Positions 17,030 through 26,672 of a DNA stretch of 64,000 bases are shown here, piece after piece. This stretch comes from Paenibacillus phytorum. GTDB taxonomy: Bacteria > Bacillota > Bacilli > Paenibacillales > NBRC-103111. The notes beneath the pieces were generated by a model. It worked only from the letters and a program-made list of their open reading frames with translations. It searched no databases and was not told where the DNA came from. Within the stretch, counting starts at the first letter, position 1. Each line of letters begins with the position of its first letter. The stretch covers positions 117,287 through 181,286 of the forward strand of contig NZ_WHOA01000072.1 of NCBI RefSeq assembly GCF_013141715.1. The letters are read 5' to 3'. A program made the translations under genes and the position numbers.

Positions 17030-18205
17030 TCACTCAAAGTCTTTTACTGTCAGCATCCTGTTGCGAGGTATCTCGCTCATCGGCTTTCCTAATTTTGCCC
17101 CGACCTTTTCACGAAATGAAGCGTCACTTTCGATTTTGCGAAGGAGTTCATAAGACACTAACAGCCGAATGTCCTGTTTATCCATTTTCAAATAAAATTG
17201 TAATCCGTATTTTCGATATCCAAGCTCATCTTTTAACATTTCTGCAAAAGGAACCGCTTCCGGCTTAACTTCGACTTCCAACCCGGTATTATTGATATAT
17301 CTCATGGCCAAAGTTTTGGGCCCACTCTGCTGTTCAAGGGGGAGGTGGAGGATAACAGCAGAAGAAGTGTCTACCCATTCGACTTCATAACCAAGCTTTT
17401 CTGCGATCGCGCGTAAAGGGACAAAGATTTCTTCACCCGCTACAAATGCTTCCGGATGTTCCTTTAGGGTTTCACTTTTCACTTTGATTTTAATATCATT
17501 ATACGCTGCGCTAATTTCTTTAGGTGCCCCTCTATGGGGAGCAAGGAGGGCATTGGGATCTGGCTCTTCGAATTCTAAACGGTTCGTTGTATCGATGACA
17601 ATTTCATTCTTATCCTCATTCCAGTTCGCCGAATGCCAAAGTGTATCGTTGAAAATGGAAAGAGGAACATAAATGGAGTTGTTCGTTATGAACGACTTTT
17701 TCGAGTACCCTCTATCATGATGTTCAAAAAATATCCGGATCTCTCCCTGCCTGTGGGCAAGAATAGTCTCCGTGCGGGGAGGCTTAGGTTGTTGTTTCTC
17801 AGTCCTATCTGAGAGCCAATGCGTCAGCTTTTCTGCTCTTTCTGTACTAAGAAGATGCGTATCAAATACACTAACGTAAGGTAAATCCCATCTCTGGGAG
17901 TAAAATAAATAGGTTTCTCCAACTTCGATACCAGCACCGCATTGGTCCGAATCATCATTGGTCAAAACAAAGGTCGGAGACTGCCCCTTGAACACTTTAT
18001 CTGGTTCCACCATTGCCGCTTTCTGCGAAGGATACACGGCATCCACGCTCGTGACTTTAGCCGTAAAGATCGCACTCGCTTCCAGAAAATCTTCCTCAAA
18101 CGTTGTCGGCCCGCGGGAACAAGCATACGCCCTAGGCGTCATAAAGCTGATAAACAGACCCAGTAAACAAACAAAACACAACAATCCGTGAATCCTACCT
18201 TTCAA
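17030..18205 (-). CDS. Secreted TIMP-like (NTR) protein with copper-amine-oxidase-N stalk repeats
   Basis: A 391-residue exported protein starting at TTG 18205 after GGGAG. The signal peptide ends at YACSRG. The mature N-terminus begins CSRGP and contains FTAKV, VFKG and QCGAGIEVGETYLFY, the pattern of bacterial tissue-inhibitor-of-metalloprotease-like domains. Two stalk repeats follow (about 180-205 and 250-300) with IYVPLSIF and IFVPLRAIAEKLGYEVEW. Stalk repeats are common in Paenibacillaceae surface proteins. Its role is unknown. It has no operon partner: the VWA gene upstream ends 77 bp away. Confidence 0.8.
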   Translation of the reverse strand: MKGRIHGLLCFVCLLGLFISFMTPRAYACSRGPTTFEEDFLEASAIFTAKVTSVDAVYPSQKAAMVEPDKVFKGQSPTFVLTNDDSDQCGAGIEVGETYLFYSQRWDLPYVSVFDTHLLSTERAEKLTHWLSDRTEKQQPKPPRTETILAHRQGEIRIFFEHHDRGYSKKSFITNNSIYVPLSIFNDTLWHSANWNEDKNEIVIDTTNRLEFEEPDPNALLAPHRGAPKEISAAYNDIKIKVKSETLKEHPEAFVAGEEIFVPLRAIAEKLGYEVEWVDTSSAVILHLPLEQQSGPKTLAMRYINNTGLEVEVKPEAVPFAEMLKDELGYRKYGLQFYLKMDKQDIRLLVSYELLRKIESDASFREKVGAKLGKPMSEIPRNRMLTVKDFE

Positions 18206-18281
18206 GAGCGCACTCCCTTTCCTCCAAAAATACTACTCATTGAATTTACGCTTAGGACTGTTCGGCTGCTAGCATTATAAG

Positions 18282-19493
18282 CTATATCCCCTTACCATGC
18301 CTCACCTTCTCCGCAAGCAACGCAAGATCATGCCCTTTTAATGCACCTTCAATGAATTCGGGGAGCTTCTCGGGAGAACATCCGAAACAAGGGATACCGT
18401 ATTGAGCCAGTTTTTTAGCGACAGCATCGTCATAAGAAGGCACGCCCTGGTCAGATAAAGCGAGTAAGCAGATCGTCTTCACTCCAGCTTGATGCATGTC
18501 GACAAGCCTTTGAATCATCTCTGTCCGATTGCCGCCTTCATATAAGTCTGAGACCAAGATAAACAACGTTTTCTTCGGCTCCGTGATAAAAGGCTCGCAA
18601 TAAGCGATGGATTTGTTAATATCCGTTCCCCCGCCAAGTTGAATCCCAAACAGCATATCTACGGGATCTTCTGCACACTGCTCACTTAAATCAACGACTT
18701 CGGTGTCAAAAGCAACCACTCGCGTGTCCAGAGCCGGCATACTGGCGAAAATAGAACCAATAATGGATGCGTAAATGACAGAGCCCGCCATCGAACCGCT
18801 TTGATCAATATCCAGGATGACCGTCCACTCTTTGCTCCGACGTGCTCGGTCAAAGAAGTAGACTTTTTCGGGCAGCAGGAGACCGCGCTCCACGTCGTAG
18901 TGCTTAAGATTTTTGCGGATGGTTGTGTTCCAGTCCAGTCCCGTGGACGACGGCAGCGGCGAATGCTGCCTGCGATTCAAGGCACCAGTAACTGCTCGGC
19001 GCAGATCCTGCGAAAGCCGCTTCACGATTTCATCTACAACGGCCTTCACTAATTGCCTTGCTGTTTCTTTCGTTTTCTCCGGTATTTTCCCTTTGAGCGC
19101 CATTAATGTGGCTACCATTTGGATGTCCGGCTTCACTTGGGAAAGCAGCTCCGGCTCGAAGAGCAGCTGCTTCAATCCTTTGCGCTCAATGGCATCGGAT
19201 TGAATGACGGAGACCACGTCCGGCGGGAAAAAGGTGCGGATATCGCCCAGCCACTTGGCAAGCTTCGGGGACGAAGGCCCCAGCCCCGCTTTGCGGGGAC
19301 CGCCCACGTTCGATCCGTCATCAGCACTAATGCCGGATGTCTCATCATAGATCGCGGCAAGCGCCTCATCCATGAGTCTCGACTCCTCGTCGAGCATTCC
19401 ATCTCCAGCGCCAAAAGACTGCAGCTTCTCTTCGGAAGCAGCACCTAGGATCAACCGCCATCGCTTCAATTGTTCTTGATCTATCATGGTCAT
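18282..19493 (-). CDS. VWA-domain protein of a MoxR/DUF5682 cassette
   Basis: A 403-residue cytosolic protein. The N-terminal helical half has no recognised domain. The C-terminal von Willebrand A domain carries a complete metal site: Asp230-x-Ser232-x-Ser234 (DIDQSGS) and Thr290 (GGGTD). VWA proteins paired with MoxR ATPases act as substrate adaptors in remodelling of other proteins. The start codon follows the DUF5682 stop codon by 3 nt, which indicates translational coupling. It is the last gene of the cassette. Confidence 0.88.
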   Translation of the reverse strand: MTMIDQEQLKRWRLILGAASEEKLQSFGAGDGMLDEESRLMDEALAAIYDETSGISADDGSNVGGPRKAGLGPSSPKLAKWLGDIRTFFPPDVVSVIQSDAIERKGLKQLLFEPELLSQVKPDIQMVATLMALKGKIPEKTKETARQLVKAVVDEIVKRLSQDLRRAVTGALNRRQHSPLPSSTGLDWNTTIRKNLKHYDVERGLLLPEKVYFFDRARRSKEWTVILDIDQSGSMAGSVIYASIIGSIFASMPALDTRVVAFDTEVVDLSEQCAEDPVDMLFGIQLGGGTDINKSIAYCEPFITEPKKTLFILVSDLYEGGNRTEMIQRLVDMHQAGVKTICLLALSDQGVPSYDDAVAKKLAQYGIPCFGCSPEKLPEFIEGALKGHDLALLAEKVRHGKGI

Positions 19494-19496
19494 AGG

Positions 19497-21869
19497 CTAC
19501 AAATCCCCAAAATCAAAATCGTTGAGCTCATCCAGCTTCTCCTTCTCTTCCTCGCTTAACGGCTGCTGCAAAGCAGTTCCGGCTTTATCTGCACCAACAC
19601 CCCAAATATCGCCCATCATCTCGGCTACCGTTGCCTTCTCCCTCGGTTCGAATGAACCGAAAGCTCGGCGCAGAAACACAAGTGAACGTTGGAATGCCTC
19701 TTTTTCCAGCGATCCGATATAGGCATCGAGCTGCTGCCACAACGAAACCCTAGACAGCAGCGCGTATCGGTTACGCATCGACATGCCTTCGAACCATCCC
19801 GCTCCCAGGTCAACGGGAATCCCTGGTGACAGGCGGCGTGAAACTTCCTGAGCAACGCGCTCATCCGGAATTTCGTTACGCTCAAGCAAAATAGCGAATG
19901 CGAAGCCCGACAGCTTTGCATTTCGGTCATCGAGTGAAGCCAGCTCTTGCAGTTTATTCAACCACAGACTGTCGTCTACAGCCTCAAAATGGTCTTGGGC
20001 AATTGTGTGCAGCGACTGAATCGCTCGAACCATGCCCTGAGCAGCGTCATCGTTGCAGCCCGCGCTATCTACGAGAAGCAGCGTTCCCCGCAGGAATAAC
20101 TGCTGAAGCAGCGGAACAAGGGTATCCGTTTCGATTCGGCGAATCGATCCATAACGGATCAACACCGACAGCTCATAGGCCGCCCCTGCGACCTGCTCGA
20201 AGTTCCCTGCATCCACCGCAAGCCCTTGCAGCGTGGATTTGGCCTGCTCCATCAACTCCGTCAACGTGCAGTCGCAGGCGACCCGAATGATGCGCGAAGC
20301 TTCCGCGATATCGCTGCAAACATCGAGCCGCTCCTTCAGCACGAAAGCCGCGGCCAGCTCAATCGTCTCCCCCTTCAAGGTCGACTCCACGGCTTGGATC
20401 TCAGCTTCTGGCGTCCACTGCAGTATCCAATTCTCCGCCCACGATGCGGAGTCTTGATTCACTCTTTGCTTCTTGGCAAAGTTAATGCCCAGCAATTCCA
20501 GCCGGTGCAGGAGAACAGACCGCTTCAAATCCAGAAACGCAGCTTCCTCCGACTTCACCCTGCGGTTTTCGCGTAAATCCAACTCTAAGGTTGCAGCAAC
20601 CGTAGATTTGAATTTCTCCAGCTTCAGTCGCTTGAGTTCTCTGTTCAAATCATCTTGAATTGGCGTCTGGCTGACTCCTTCTGGCAATCTGCCAATGGCC
20701 GTGCCCACGTCCGTTCTTGCCAAAGCTTCCGCAATTGTCGAGAGCTCCCCATGACCGAGACATACCGTTGCTGCGTCCCGAAGGTCTTTCCACGTAGGAT
20801 GATTACCGTCGTGCAAAGCAGCAAGAGCCTCTGCCAGCCGCACACCTTCGATGAGCGAAGCTGTGGATCTATAAGTACCATGTTCCCTGAGATAAGCAGC
20901 TACCTGAGAAAAATACAAGGAAGGAAGCCTGCTCAAGTCACCTTTTTGGAGGCACTGCCAAAACAATTCGAAATAAGCGGGTGCTTGATTCCCTGCCCCA
21001 TAGCCCGAGTGTGAAGACAGCTTGTAGTAAGAATAAGGCATCAGCGTAAGCTTGGTTGTCGTCTTGGGCAGCCCCTTCATCTCTTCATCCGTCATCACAG
21101 GAAAGCGAAAATCTAATGCGGAGGCGTGATGCGCGCCGGTTACAACTACTATTTTCTCAGGAGCGTGCCCAGCTTCTAAAGCACCCTGAATTTTGCGTCG
21201 CATGTAAGCTTCCCTGATTTCATTGTAGGCCGCATCTTGTGGGGCATATTGCCACTCCTGCTGAGCGGTCAGCTCCCGCATTTGAGCCGAGAATTGAAAA
21301 ATGCCATGACGGTAGGCGTCTTTTTGCAAATTATGTTCAAAATGCCGCTCCCAGTAAGCCTCGTAGTCCGGTTCTTCTGAAAGATCGGCAAGCTGCTGAT
21401 ACAGTGTCCTCTGTTCGTGGACATACGCCCGAAAAGCGTCGTCCTCAGTCTGATTACTCTCTCCCTCAGCAGAGGATGACCTCCGTTTCCTTTGCTCGTA
21501 TAGAGCTAAGGCATGTTCGGACGGCAAATCGATAAATTCAGCATGTGCACCATTGCGGCTAGCCCATTGAAATGCCTGATATTCCGGCGAATAATCTGCA
21601 TACGGGTATAGAAGCGTTCTCACAGGCAGTTGATCCGTATACGCCAAAATGGCAATCGGCGGAACAACGCCATGCGAGGTCAGTTCAGCAATAAACCCGC
21701 TTGCGTCGCTAGGTCCTTCAACGAGTACAGCCGTAGGCTTCACTTCATCTAAGAAAGCAAGCAGATGGAAAGCACCAGCAGGAGATAAATGCCGTATACC
21801 GAAAACATGAAACCCCTGACTGTGATCTAGTTGTTCATCTCCGAGCACGCGAAGTACAGATTTCTCCAT
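19497..21869 (-). CDS. DUF5682 family protein
   Basis: About 790 residues, predicted soluble. The N-terminal part contains HVFGIRHLSPAGAFH and VLVEGPSDASG, and later VVVTGAHHASALDF. These are the hallmark blocks of DUF5682, which has a ChaN/TraB-like hydrolase flavour but no proven activity. The remainder is helical. ATG 21869 follows GGGGA and overlaps the MoxR gene by 43 nt. It is encoded between the MoxR ATPase and the VWA protein, the usual partners of this family. The biochemical role is unknown. Confidence 0.85.
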   Translation of the reverse strand: MEKSVLRVLGDEQLDHSQGFHVFGIRHLSPAGAFHLLAFLDEVKPTAVLVEGPSDASGFIAELTSHGVVPPIAILAYTDQLPVRTLLYPYADYSPEYQAFQWASRNGAHAEFIDLPSEHALALYEQRKRRSSSAEGESNQTEDDAFRAYVHEQRTLYQQLADLSEEPDYEAYWERHFEHNLQKDAYRHGIFQFSAQMRELTAQQEWQYAPQDAAYNEIREAYMRRKIQGALEAGHAPEKIVVVTGAHHASALDFRFPVMTDEEMKGLPKTTTKLTLMPYSYYKLSSHSGYGAGNQAPAYFELFWQCLQKGDLSRLPSLYFSQVAAYLREHGTYRSTASLIEGVRLAEALAALHDGNHPTWKDLRDAATVCLGHGELSTIAEALARTDVGTAIGRLPEGVSQTPIQDDLNRELKRLKLEKFKSTVAATLELDLRENRRVKSEEAAFLDLKRSVLLHRLELLGINFAKKQRVNQDSASWAENWILQWTPEAEIQAVESTLKGETIELAAAFVLKERLDVCSDIAEASRIIRVACDCTLTELMEQAKSTLQGLAVDAGNFEQVAGAAYELSVLIRYGSIRRIETDTLVPLLQQLFLRGTLLLVDSAGCNDDAAQGMVRAIQSLHTIAQDHFEAVDDSLWLNKLQELASLDDRNAKLSGFAFAILLERNEIPDERVAQEVSRRLSPGIPVDLGAGWFEGMSMRNRYALLSRVSLWQQLDAYIGSLEKEAFQRSLVFLRRAFGSFEPREKATVAEMMGDIWGVGADKAGTALQQPLSEEEKEKLDELNDFDFGDL

Positions 21870-22924
21870 GTCGATCCCCGCTTTTTCATCACATTTTCTA
21901 AATATTCCTTCCATACGAGGCGGTCTTTCTCTTCGTCTTTCACAATAGCTCCCTGCAGCCCAGCGGCAATGTCTTCTTCACTGATCTGACCGCTGCCAAA
22001 GCTTCCCGCAAGCGCCATGCTGCCCGTTAACAGCGAGATCGCTTCAGCTGTCGAAATCACGCCACTCGGCCCTTTCACCTTCTCTTTGCCGTCGAGTGTC
22101 ATCCCGCTGCGCAGCTCGCGGAAAATCGTCACAACCTTGCGCACCGCCTCCTCCTCTGGGAGCGATGCTCTCAATTCATAGCTCGTCGAAATCTCTCTGA
22201 CACGTTTGCGAACAATCTCCACTTCCGTTTCAATATCCGAAGGGGATGGAAGCACGATGATGTTAAATCGCCGCTTCAGGGCGGCTGACATCTCGTTCAC
22301 CCCACGGTCGCGCGTATTGGCCGTTGCGATGATAGAGAATCCCCTTGCAGCGAACACTTCTCTGCCCAGCTCCGGAATCGAGATCGTCTTCTCCGATAGG
22401 ATCGAGATCAGAGCATCCTGTACCTCTGACGCGCAGCGCGAGATCTCTTCGAATCGGGCAATCCCTCCGGTTTCCATCGCGCGGAAAATCGGGCTTTTGA
22501 TAATCGCTTGATCGGAAGGTCCTTGCGCCAGCAGCATGGCATAGTTCCAAGAATAACGGATATGCTCCTCGCTCGTACCCGCCGTTCCTTGAATGACCTT
22601 GCCAGAATCCCCATGGATTGCTGCCGTCAGATTTTCCGAAAGCCAGGATTTAGCCGTTCCTGGTTCCCCGATCAGCATGAGAGCTCGGTCTGTCAACAGC
22701 GTAGCTATTGCCATTTCTACTAACCGCTTGTTGCCGATGTATTTCGGCGTAATCGCGACCCCTTTTACATTTCCACCAATTAGGAACGTCAGTACCGCCT
22801 TCGGAGAAAGCTGCCACCCGGCTGGCTTCGCATCCTGATCCAATTTCTTCAAAGCTTCCAATTCTTCGATGTATAAACGTTCAGAGGGTAACCTTACGAC
22901 ATCTTGCTTTTGATCCATCCCCAT
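21827..22924 (-). CDS. MoxR-family AAA+ ATPase
   Basis: A 365-residue AAA+ protein. Walker A is GEPGTAKS (86-93), the Walker B region lies in IARFEEISR, and sensor 1 is ATANTRDRG, followed by the arginine-finger region ALKRRFN. MoxR ATPases form rings and work with VWA proteins to remodel target complexes. The start is ATG 22924 after GGGACAGGG. It overlaps the HEAT gene upstream by 31 nt and the DUF5682 gene downstream by 43 nt, so the four genes are made together. Confidence 0.93.
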   Translation of the reverse strand: MGMDQKQDVVRLPSERLYIEELEALKKLDQDAKPAGWQLSPKAVLTFLIGGNVKGVAITPKYIGNKRLVEMAIATLLTDRALMLIGEPGTAKSWLSENLTAAIHGDSGKVIQGTAGTSEEHIRYSWNYAMLLAQGPSDQAIIKSPIFRAMETGGIARFEEISRCASEVQDALISILSEKTISIPELGREVFAARGFSIIATANTRDRGVNEMSAALKRRFNIIVLPSPSDIETEVEIVRKRVREISTSYELRASLPEEEAVRKVVTIFRELRSGMTLDGKEKVKGPSGVISTAEAISLLTGSMALAGSFGSGQISEEDIAAGLQGAIVKDEEKDRLVWKEYLENVMKKRGSTWRNLYFACSEMNN

Positions 22925-24708
22925 AATCCCTGTCCCTTCTCTTCGTTATCTGAGCGTTCGGTTTGTTCCGGCTTAGCAGTTATCGTTTCCGCGATTTCTA
23001 ACAGTTGATTTTTCATGCCTTGATAAGATAGCCCTTCTGCGAATTGCTGCAATCTTTCTGCATAAGGCTTTGGCAGTAAAGAAAGCAATGTCAATTGGAC
23101 ACGATCCAAGTAGTAAAACTGCTTAGCTCCGCCTTTTTCCAATATATCCATGAGTAGCTTAGGCGCATCCGGATAGTTTTGACTGAAGAGGACCAGCAAG
23201 ATGTTGGCTGTTTTACTTCGGTTAAAATTAGGCAGCTCTTCGCATTTTTTGACTAGATAAGCCGTGACTTTCGGATCCAGGTCTTGAGCAAATCTGCACA
23301 CGAGCTCTTCTTCATCCAATTTCACAAACAGATGCACCCATCGTGGATCCCATGTTACAAAATTAGCTGAAGCAGCCTCATTTGGTTCATCTGCTTGATA
23401 TAGCAGCGTCGGTGTCACTTCATACAATTCTCGCAATAAATCCTTAGCTGCCGGCTGCTTTTTATCCTTAAGATCATGGCAAAAGCGTTCGTAGACGTCT
23501 TCTGGAGGAAGAATCTTGATGGCCGCTCTAAAGCTGTAAGCAATAAATTTGCGATTGTACACCTCATGTAAAGTTACAGCAAAACTGTCTGCCTCAGGCA
23601 GATCTAATTGCAATAGAAGATCAGCTGCAGCCTCCTGTACGGCTTCCGTTTCCGGAACAATAAAACTAGTCGTAGACAGCAATTTTTCTAGGAAATCTAC
23701 GACTTCCGGTACTCTTTTGCCTTGTAAGCTGCGGATGTCCGCCAACAACTGTTGTGCGGAATCTTCCACCTTTGTACGTTGAACGATTCGCTCCAACACA
23801 CTTTCCGCATGCCCGATGACGCTGAGAGTCAAATCGTTGGCCTTGCATAATTGAATTGGCTCTATGGCAAGATCTTGATCCTTCGAACCCAGTGCCTTGT
23901 AAAGGCGAGCGATCGCTTGCTCCGTCCCAAGACGAGATAAGGCGAATAAGGCGGCTCTGCGTAGCTCTTTTTTCTTATCATCAGCTTGCTCCAAAATAAA
24001 ATCCTCTTGATCAGGGTAATCCCCCAGAAGCTCAATCGCCGTGGAGCGGACTTCCGTTGAGCCCTGTTTGGCAGCTTGAAGAAGGAGGTCTAAATCCGAT
24101 ATGGGAAGCAACTCATGGATAAGTTCCAATCTGCGGGCGTCACCTTTCCCGCCATCCAACCGGAATTGCTGCTGAAGCGCGGGGAGTGCTTCCATTCCGA
24201 GTGTGGGCAGCACCTTTCGATGGAGAAAATCAGGTATTTCTACATAACTGTCGTCTAACCCAGAAACAGCCGCAGGTATGACGCGGAAATCATGAAACAA
24301 CCCATCGTCGTACCCTTGACGAATCTGCTCCATTCGGCCCTGACCTTTTTGCGTCAATGCCTCAATGAGTGGATGCAGCTTGCGGTAAGGAATTGACGTC
24401 GAAAGATTCACTCCTGTTCCTTCCATCGGTACGAGTTCCAATTTCGTCTCCGTTTTCCCTTGCGTGTACAGCACGGAATTTAACAGCATGCCTAACTCTA
24501 GAAGTCTGCTCGCTGAACCACTCGTATCCGTGTCCAGAACTTGGCTAACCGCCTGAGCCATTCGGTTAAAAATCGGCGCTGACTCGCCCAGCTTCTGTAG
24601 TTGGGGAAGCATTTTCTGCAAACGTAAATCGCCCGCCGCCATCCCGCTCCCCGCTATAAACAAACGCCGCACCTCATGCTGCAGCTCAAACAATAGATCT
24701 ATACTCAT
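22894..24708 (-). CDS. HEAT-repeat protein of the MoxR/DUF5682 cassette
   Basis: A 604-residue, almost entirely alpha-helical protein starting at ATG 24708 after AGGAGA. Residues about 205-290 form recognisable HEAT-type repeats (STEVRSTAIELLGDYP, KKELRRAALFALSRLG). The C-terminus ends in a polar stretch followed by GLWGWIKSKM. HEAT scaffolds bind partner proteins or nucleic acid. It is the first of four overlapping genes and is separated by 323 bp from the SWIM gene that belongs to the same theme. No catalytic motif was seen. Confidence 0.75.
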   Translation of the reverse strand: MSIDLLFELQHEVRRLFIAGSGMAAGDLRLQKMLPQLQKLGESAPIFNRMAQAVSQVLDTDTSGSASRLLELGMLLNSVLYTQGKTETKLELVPMEGTGVNLSTSIPYRKLHPLIEALTQKGQGRMEQIRQGYDDGLFHDFRVIPAAVSGLDDSYVEIPDFLHRKVLPTLGMEALPALQQQFRLDGGKGDARRLELIHELLPISDLDLLLQAAKQGSTEVRSTAIELLGDYPDQEDFILEQADDKKKELRRAALFALSRLGTEQAIARLYKALGSKDQDLAIEPIQLCKANDLTLSVIGHAESVLERIVQRTKVEDSAQQLLADIRSLQGKRVPEVVDFLEKLLSTTSFIVPETEAVQEAAADLLLQLDLPEADSFAVTLHEVYNRKFIAYSFRAAIKILPPEDVYERFCHDLKDKKQPAAKDLLRELYEVTPTLLYQADEPNEAASANFVTWDPRWVHLFVKLDEEELVCRFAQDLDPKVTAYLVKKCEELPNFNRSKTANILLVLFSQNYPDAPKLLMDILEKGGAKQFYYLDRVQLTLLSLLPKPYAERLQQFAEGLSYQGMKNQLLEIAETITAKPEQTERSDNEEKGQGLWGWIKSKMS

Positions 24709-24813
24709 GAGTTCGTCTCCTAATTCTTTTCATCATAAAGCACTACTCAAATATCTCTTGAACACCTTGCTGCAAAATCATATCGAGATCTTAGATAGTT
24801 GGATTGGATTATC

Positions 24814-24989
24814 TGGAAATTCTCGATCTAATTTGCGCCTGGATAGCGCTTGAGTCATACTAGCGGGAAAAACTCCTGCTAAATCAGCGATTATTTAAGG
24901 ATTGGCCAAGATTCGAATATATTAGTAGTAGAATTTCCAGTTAAATTCATAAATTAACGAAAATCGAAGTAATTTGCAGGAGTTTTTCC
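24814..24989. repeat. Interleaved inverted repeats in the SWIM-HEAT gap
   Basis: GGAAAAACTCCTGC (24866-24879) is perfectly inverted as GCAGGAGTTTTTCC (24976-24989), and a second pair, TGGAAATTCT (24814-24823) and AGAATTTCCA (24930-24939), interleaves with it. The longer match is about 19 of 21 bases. It occupies most of the 323-bp gap, where I see no gene. It could be an interspersed palindromic repeat or a long-range RNA structure. Confidence 0.5.
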
Positions 24990-25031
24990 TGTTAAACTTT
25001 CTCCCGTACTTAGTTCAATCTTTTTTAAACC

Positions 25032-26471
25032 TCAATAAAGCAAGCGAACGACTTCATTTGTCGTTACGATGCTTAAAGGCTGAGCCTCAAGCCTGTTATG
25101 CTGCCAATTGTGTTCGAACATAACCATAATCGCCTGATTCTGTAAGAACGTCTTATTTAGCATAGACAGCAAATGAGTCGTAGGCTCGCTGAGATATGGA
25201 ATGTCTGCAAGTGGAAGCTCCTTACCTTGTTCATCTAATAGCACAAAGGAAGTTTCCGTCTTCTTGATCTCATCAAATTGCAGCAGTACCACAGGGCGCT
25301 TGTCCGAAAGTGGATTTTTAATCTGATTCTTCACTTGTTTAATGACTTCTGGGAATGACTTGTGAGCTGAAGCTCCGATCTTCTGAAAATCCTGTGAGAC
25401 AGCTTCGCGGAATGTCGCTTCCTCCCAACGCACTCTCTTGTTAAGCTCCCCGGGGTATTGCGCAAGCTCTTTCGCTTCGACGACTTGAAATACTGAATCT
25501 TCTTCACGTATGTATTTCGCTGCACGGAATGGCCGATACGTTCTTGTGAAATGGAGCTGTCCGCTTTGTAGGTCCGACCAGTATCCTTCATCTATGAACT
25601 CGCCCCGCGCCTGATCCGTATAGGATCGGAACGACAACTGCAGCAATTCCGAGGACTCGCTGCGAACGCGACCATACTCCCTCAGTTCTGCGATTTGCCA
25701 GGCATGCCCAATCCATTCTTCCAACGTTGATTCCGTATCCATAGGATGATCTGGATTTTCCAATCTGCTGTTGAGGTACTCCCTGCTTTTCTTGATCAAT
25801 GCTTGCAGAGTGGTAAGCTGCTCAATCACGTTTGTATACACGGTCTCCCGATCTTCCTGTGCTCGTAACTGAAGCGTCAAATCACGAAGTGCCGTTTGGA
25901 CCCCTGGGATATAATAGTTACCAAGCTGTTTTGCCTGCTCTTCAGCGGTTTGCAGCGCCTTTTTGTCCAGGCTTCCTAGCCCTGACTGTACAAGCTGCAG
26001 GATAAGCTTTTCAGCAATGCTGATCCCTTCCAGCTGTGCAGCTATTTTCTTCATTAATGCTGACTTGTTCGTCTTGCGCTTAACAACTGGAGCATCCGGG
26101 TCGACAGGTTCTTTCTTCTTTTCCTCCCGTTTCTCAGCCTTTTCCCTTTTATCCACAATATCTTGTGGCACGGGTGCAATGGTGAACGTTTTGCCTGACG
26201 TATAGGCATACATCAAACCGAGATTGTGTTTGCAAGGAAACTGACGGCTCGGACATGAACAGCGGAATACGGGATTCCCCTCTTTCGCCACATCGACCGA
26301 ACACCGATATGGGTCCTTCCCGCTACCTTTACATTCCCCAAAAATGATCGTCCCGTCCTCCGACTGACAGAGCAGCGGAAAACTATTTTTCTTCACCAAA
26401 TCCTTGCCATTCTTGATCGCACTGCTGTTAAGCGCCAAACTATCTACATACGATTCCGTTAAATAATTCAT
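25032..26471 (-). CDS. SWIM zinc-finger protein
   Basis: A 479-residue protein starting at ATG 26471 after GAGGGG. The SWIM zinc finger is CxC-x6-CxH (Cys71, Cys73, Cys80, His82; CSCPSRQFPCKH). A Lys/Glu-rich coiled segment covers about 108-135. The rest is a domain of unknown function with mixed helices and strands. SWIM fingers bind DNA or proteins. Genes of this type are commonly found beside MoxR/DUF5682/VWA genes, as here, and it is probably a member of that cassette. Confidence 0.85.
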   Translation of the reverse strand: MNYLTESYVDSLALNSSAIKNGKDLVKKNSFPLLCQSEDGTIIFGECKGSGKDPYRCSVDVAKEGNPVFRCSCPSRQFPCKHNLGLMYAYTSGKTFTIAPVPQDIVDKREKAEKREEKKKEPVDPDAPVVKRKTNKSALMKKIAAQLEGISIAEKLILQLVQSGLGSLDKKALQTAEEQAKQLGNYYIPGVQTALRDLTLQLRAQEDRETVYTNVIEQLTTLQALIKKSREYLNSRLENPDHPMDTESTLEEWIGHAWQIAELREYGRVRSESSELLQLSFRSYTDQARGEFIDEGYWSDLQSGQLHFTRTYRPFRAAKYIREEDSVFQVVEAKELAQYPGELNKRVRWEEATFREAVSQDFQKIGASAHKSFPEVIKQVKNQIKNPLSDKRPVVLLQFDEIKKTETSFVLLDEQGKELPLADIPYLSEPTTHLLSMLNKTFLQNQAIMVMFEHNWQHNRLEAQPLSIVTTNEVVRLLY

Positions 26472-26672
26472 CTTGTACCCCTCATAACTTGGTTATACAA
26501 ACAATTTCCACACCATTCCTAAATTTTCCTTTTTCATGGGTATGGTTTTTCCTCCTCAAATAGAACGAAGAACAAGAAAAACAAAAAAGAGGATATCCCC
26601 TGTGACTACTCGTACCACCTACACGACTAGGAGGTTGAAGCCAAAGGAGAAATCCTCACATATTGAATTCAT

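Noticed and set aside
19898..20290. 130-codon ORF antisense to the DUF5682 gene
   Set aside because: Shadow frame of a GC-richer coding region, without ribosome binding site or recognisable domain.
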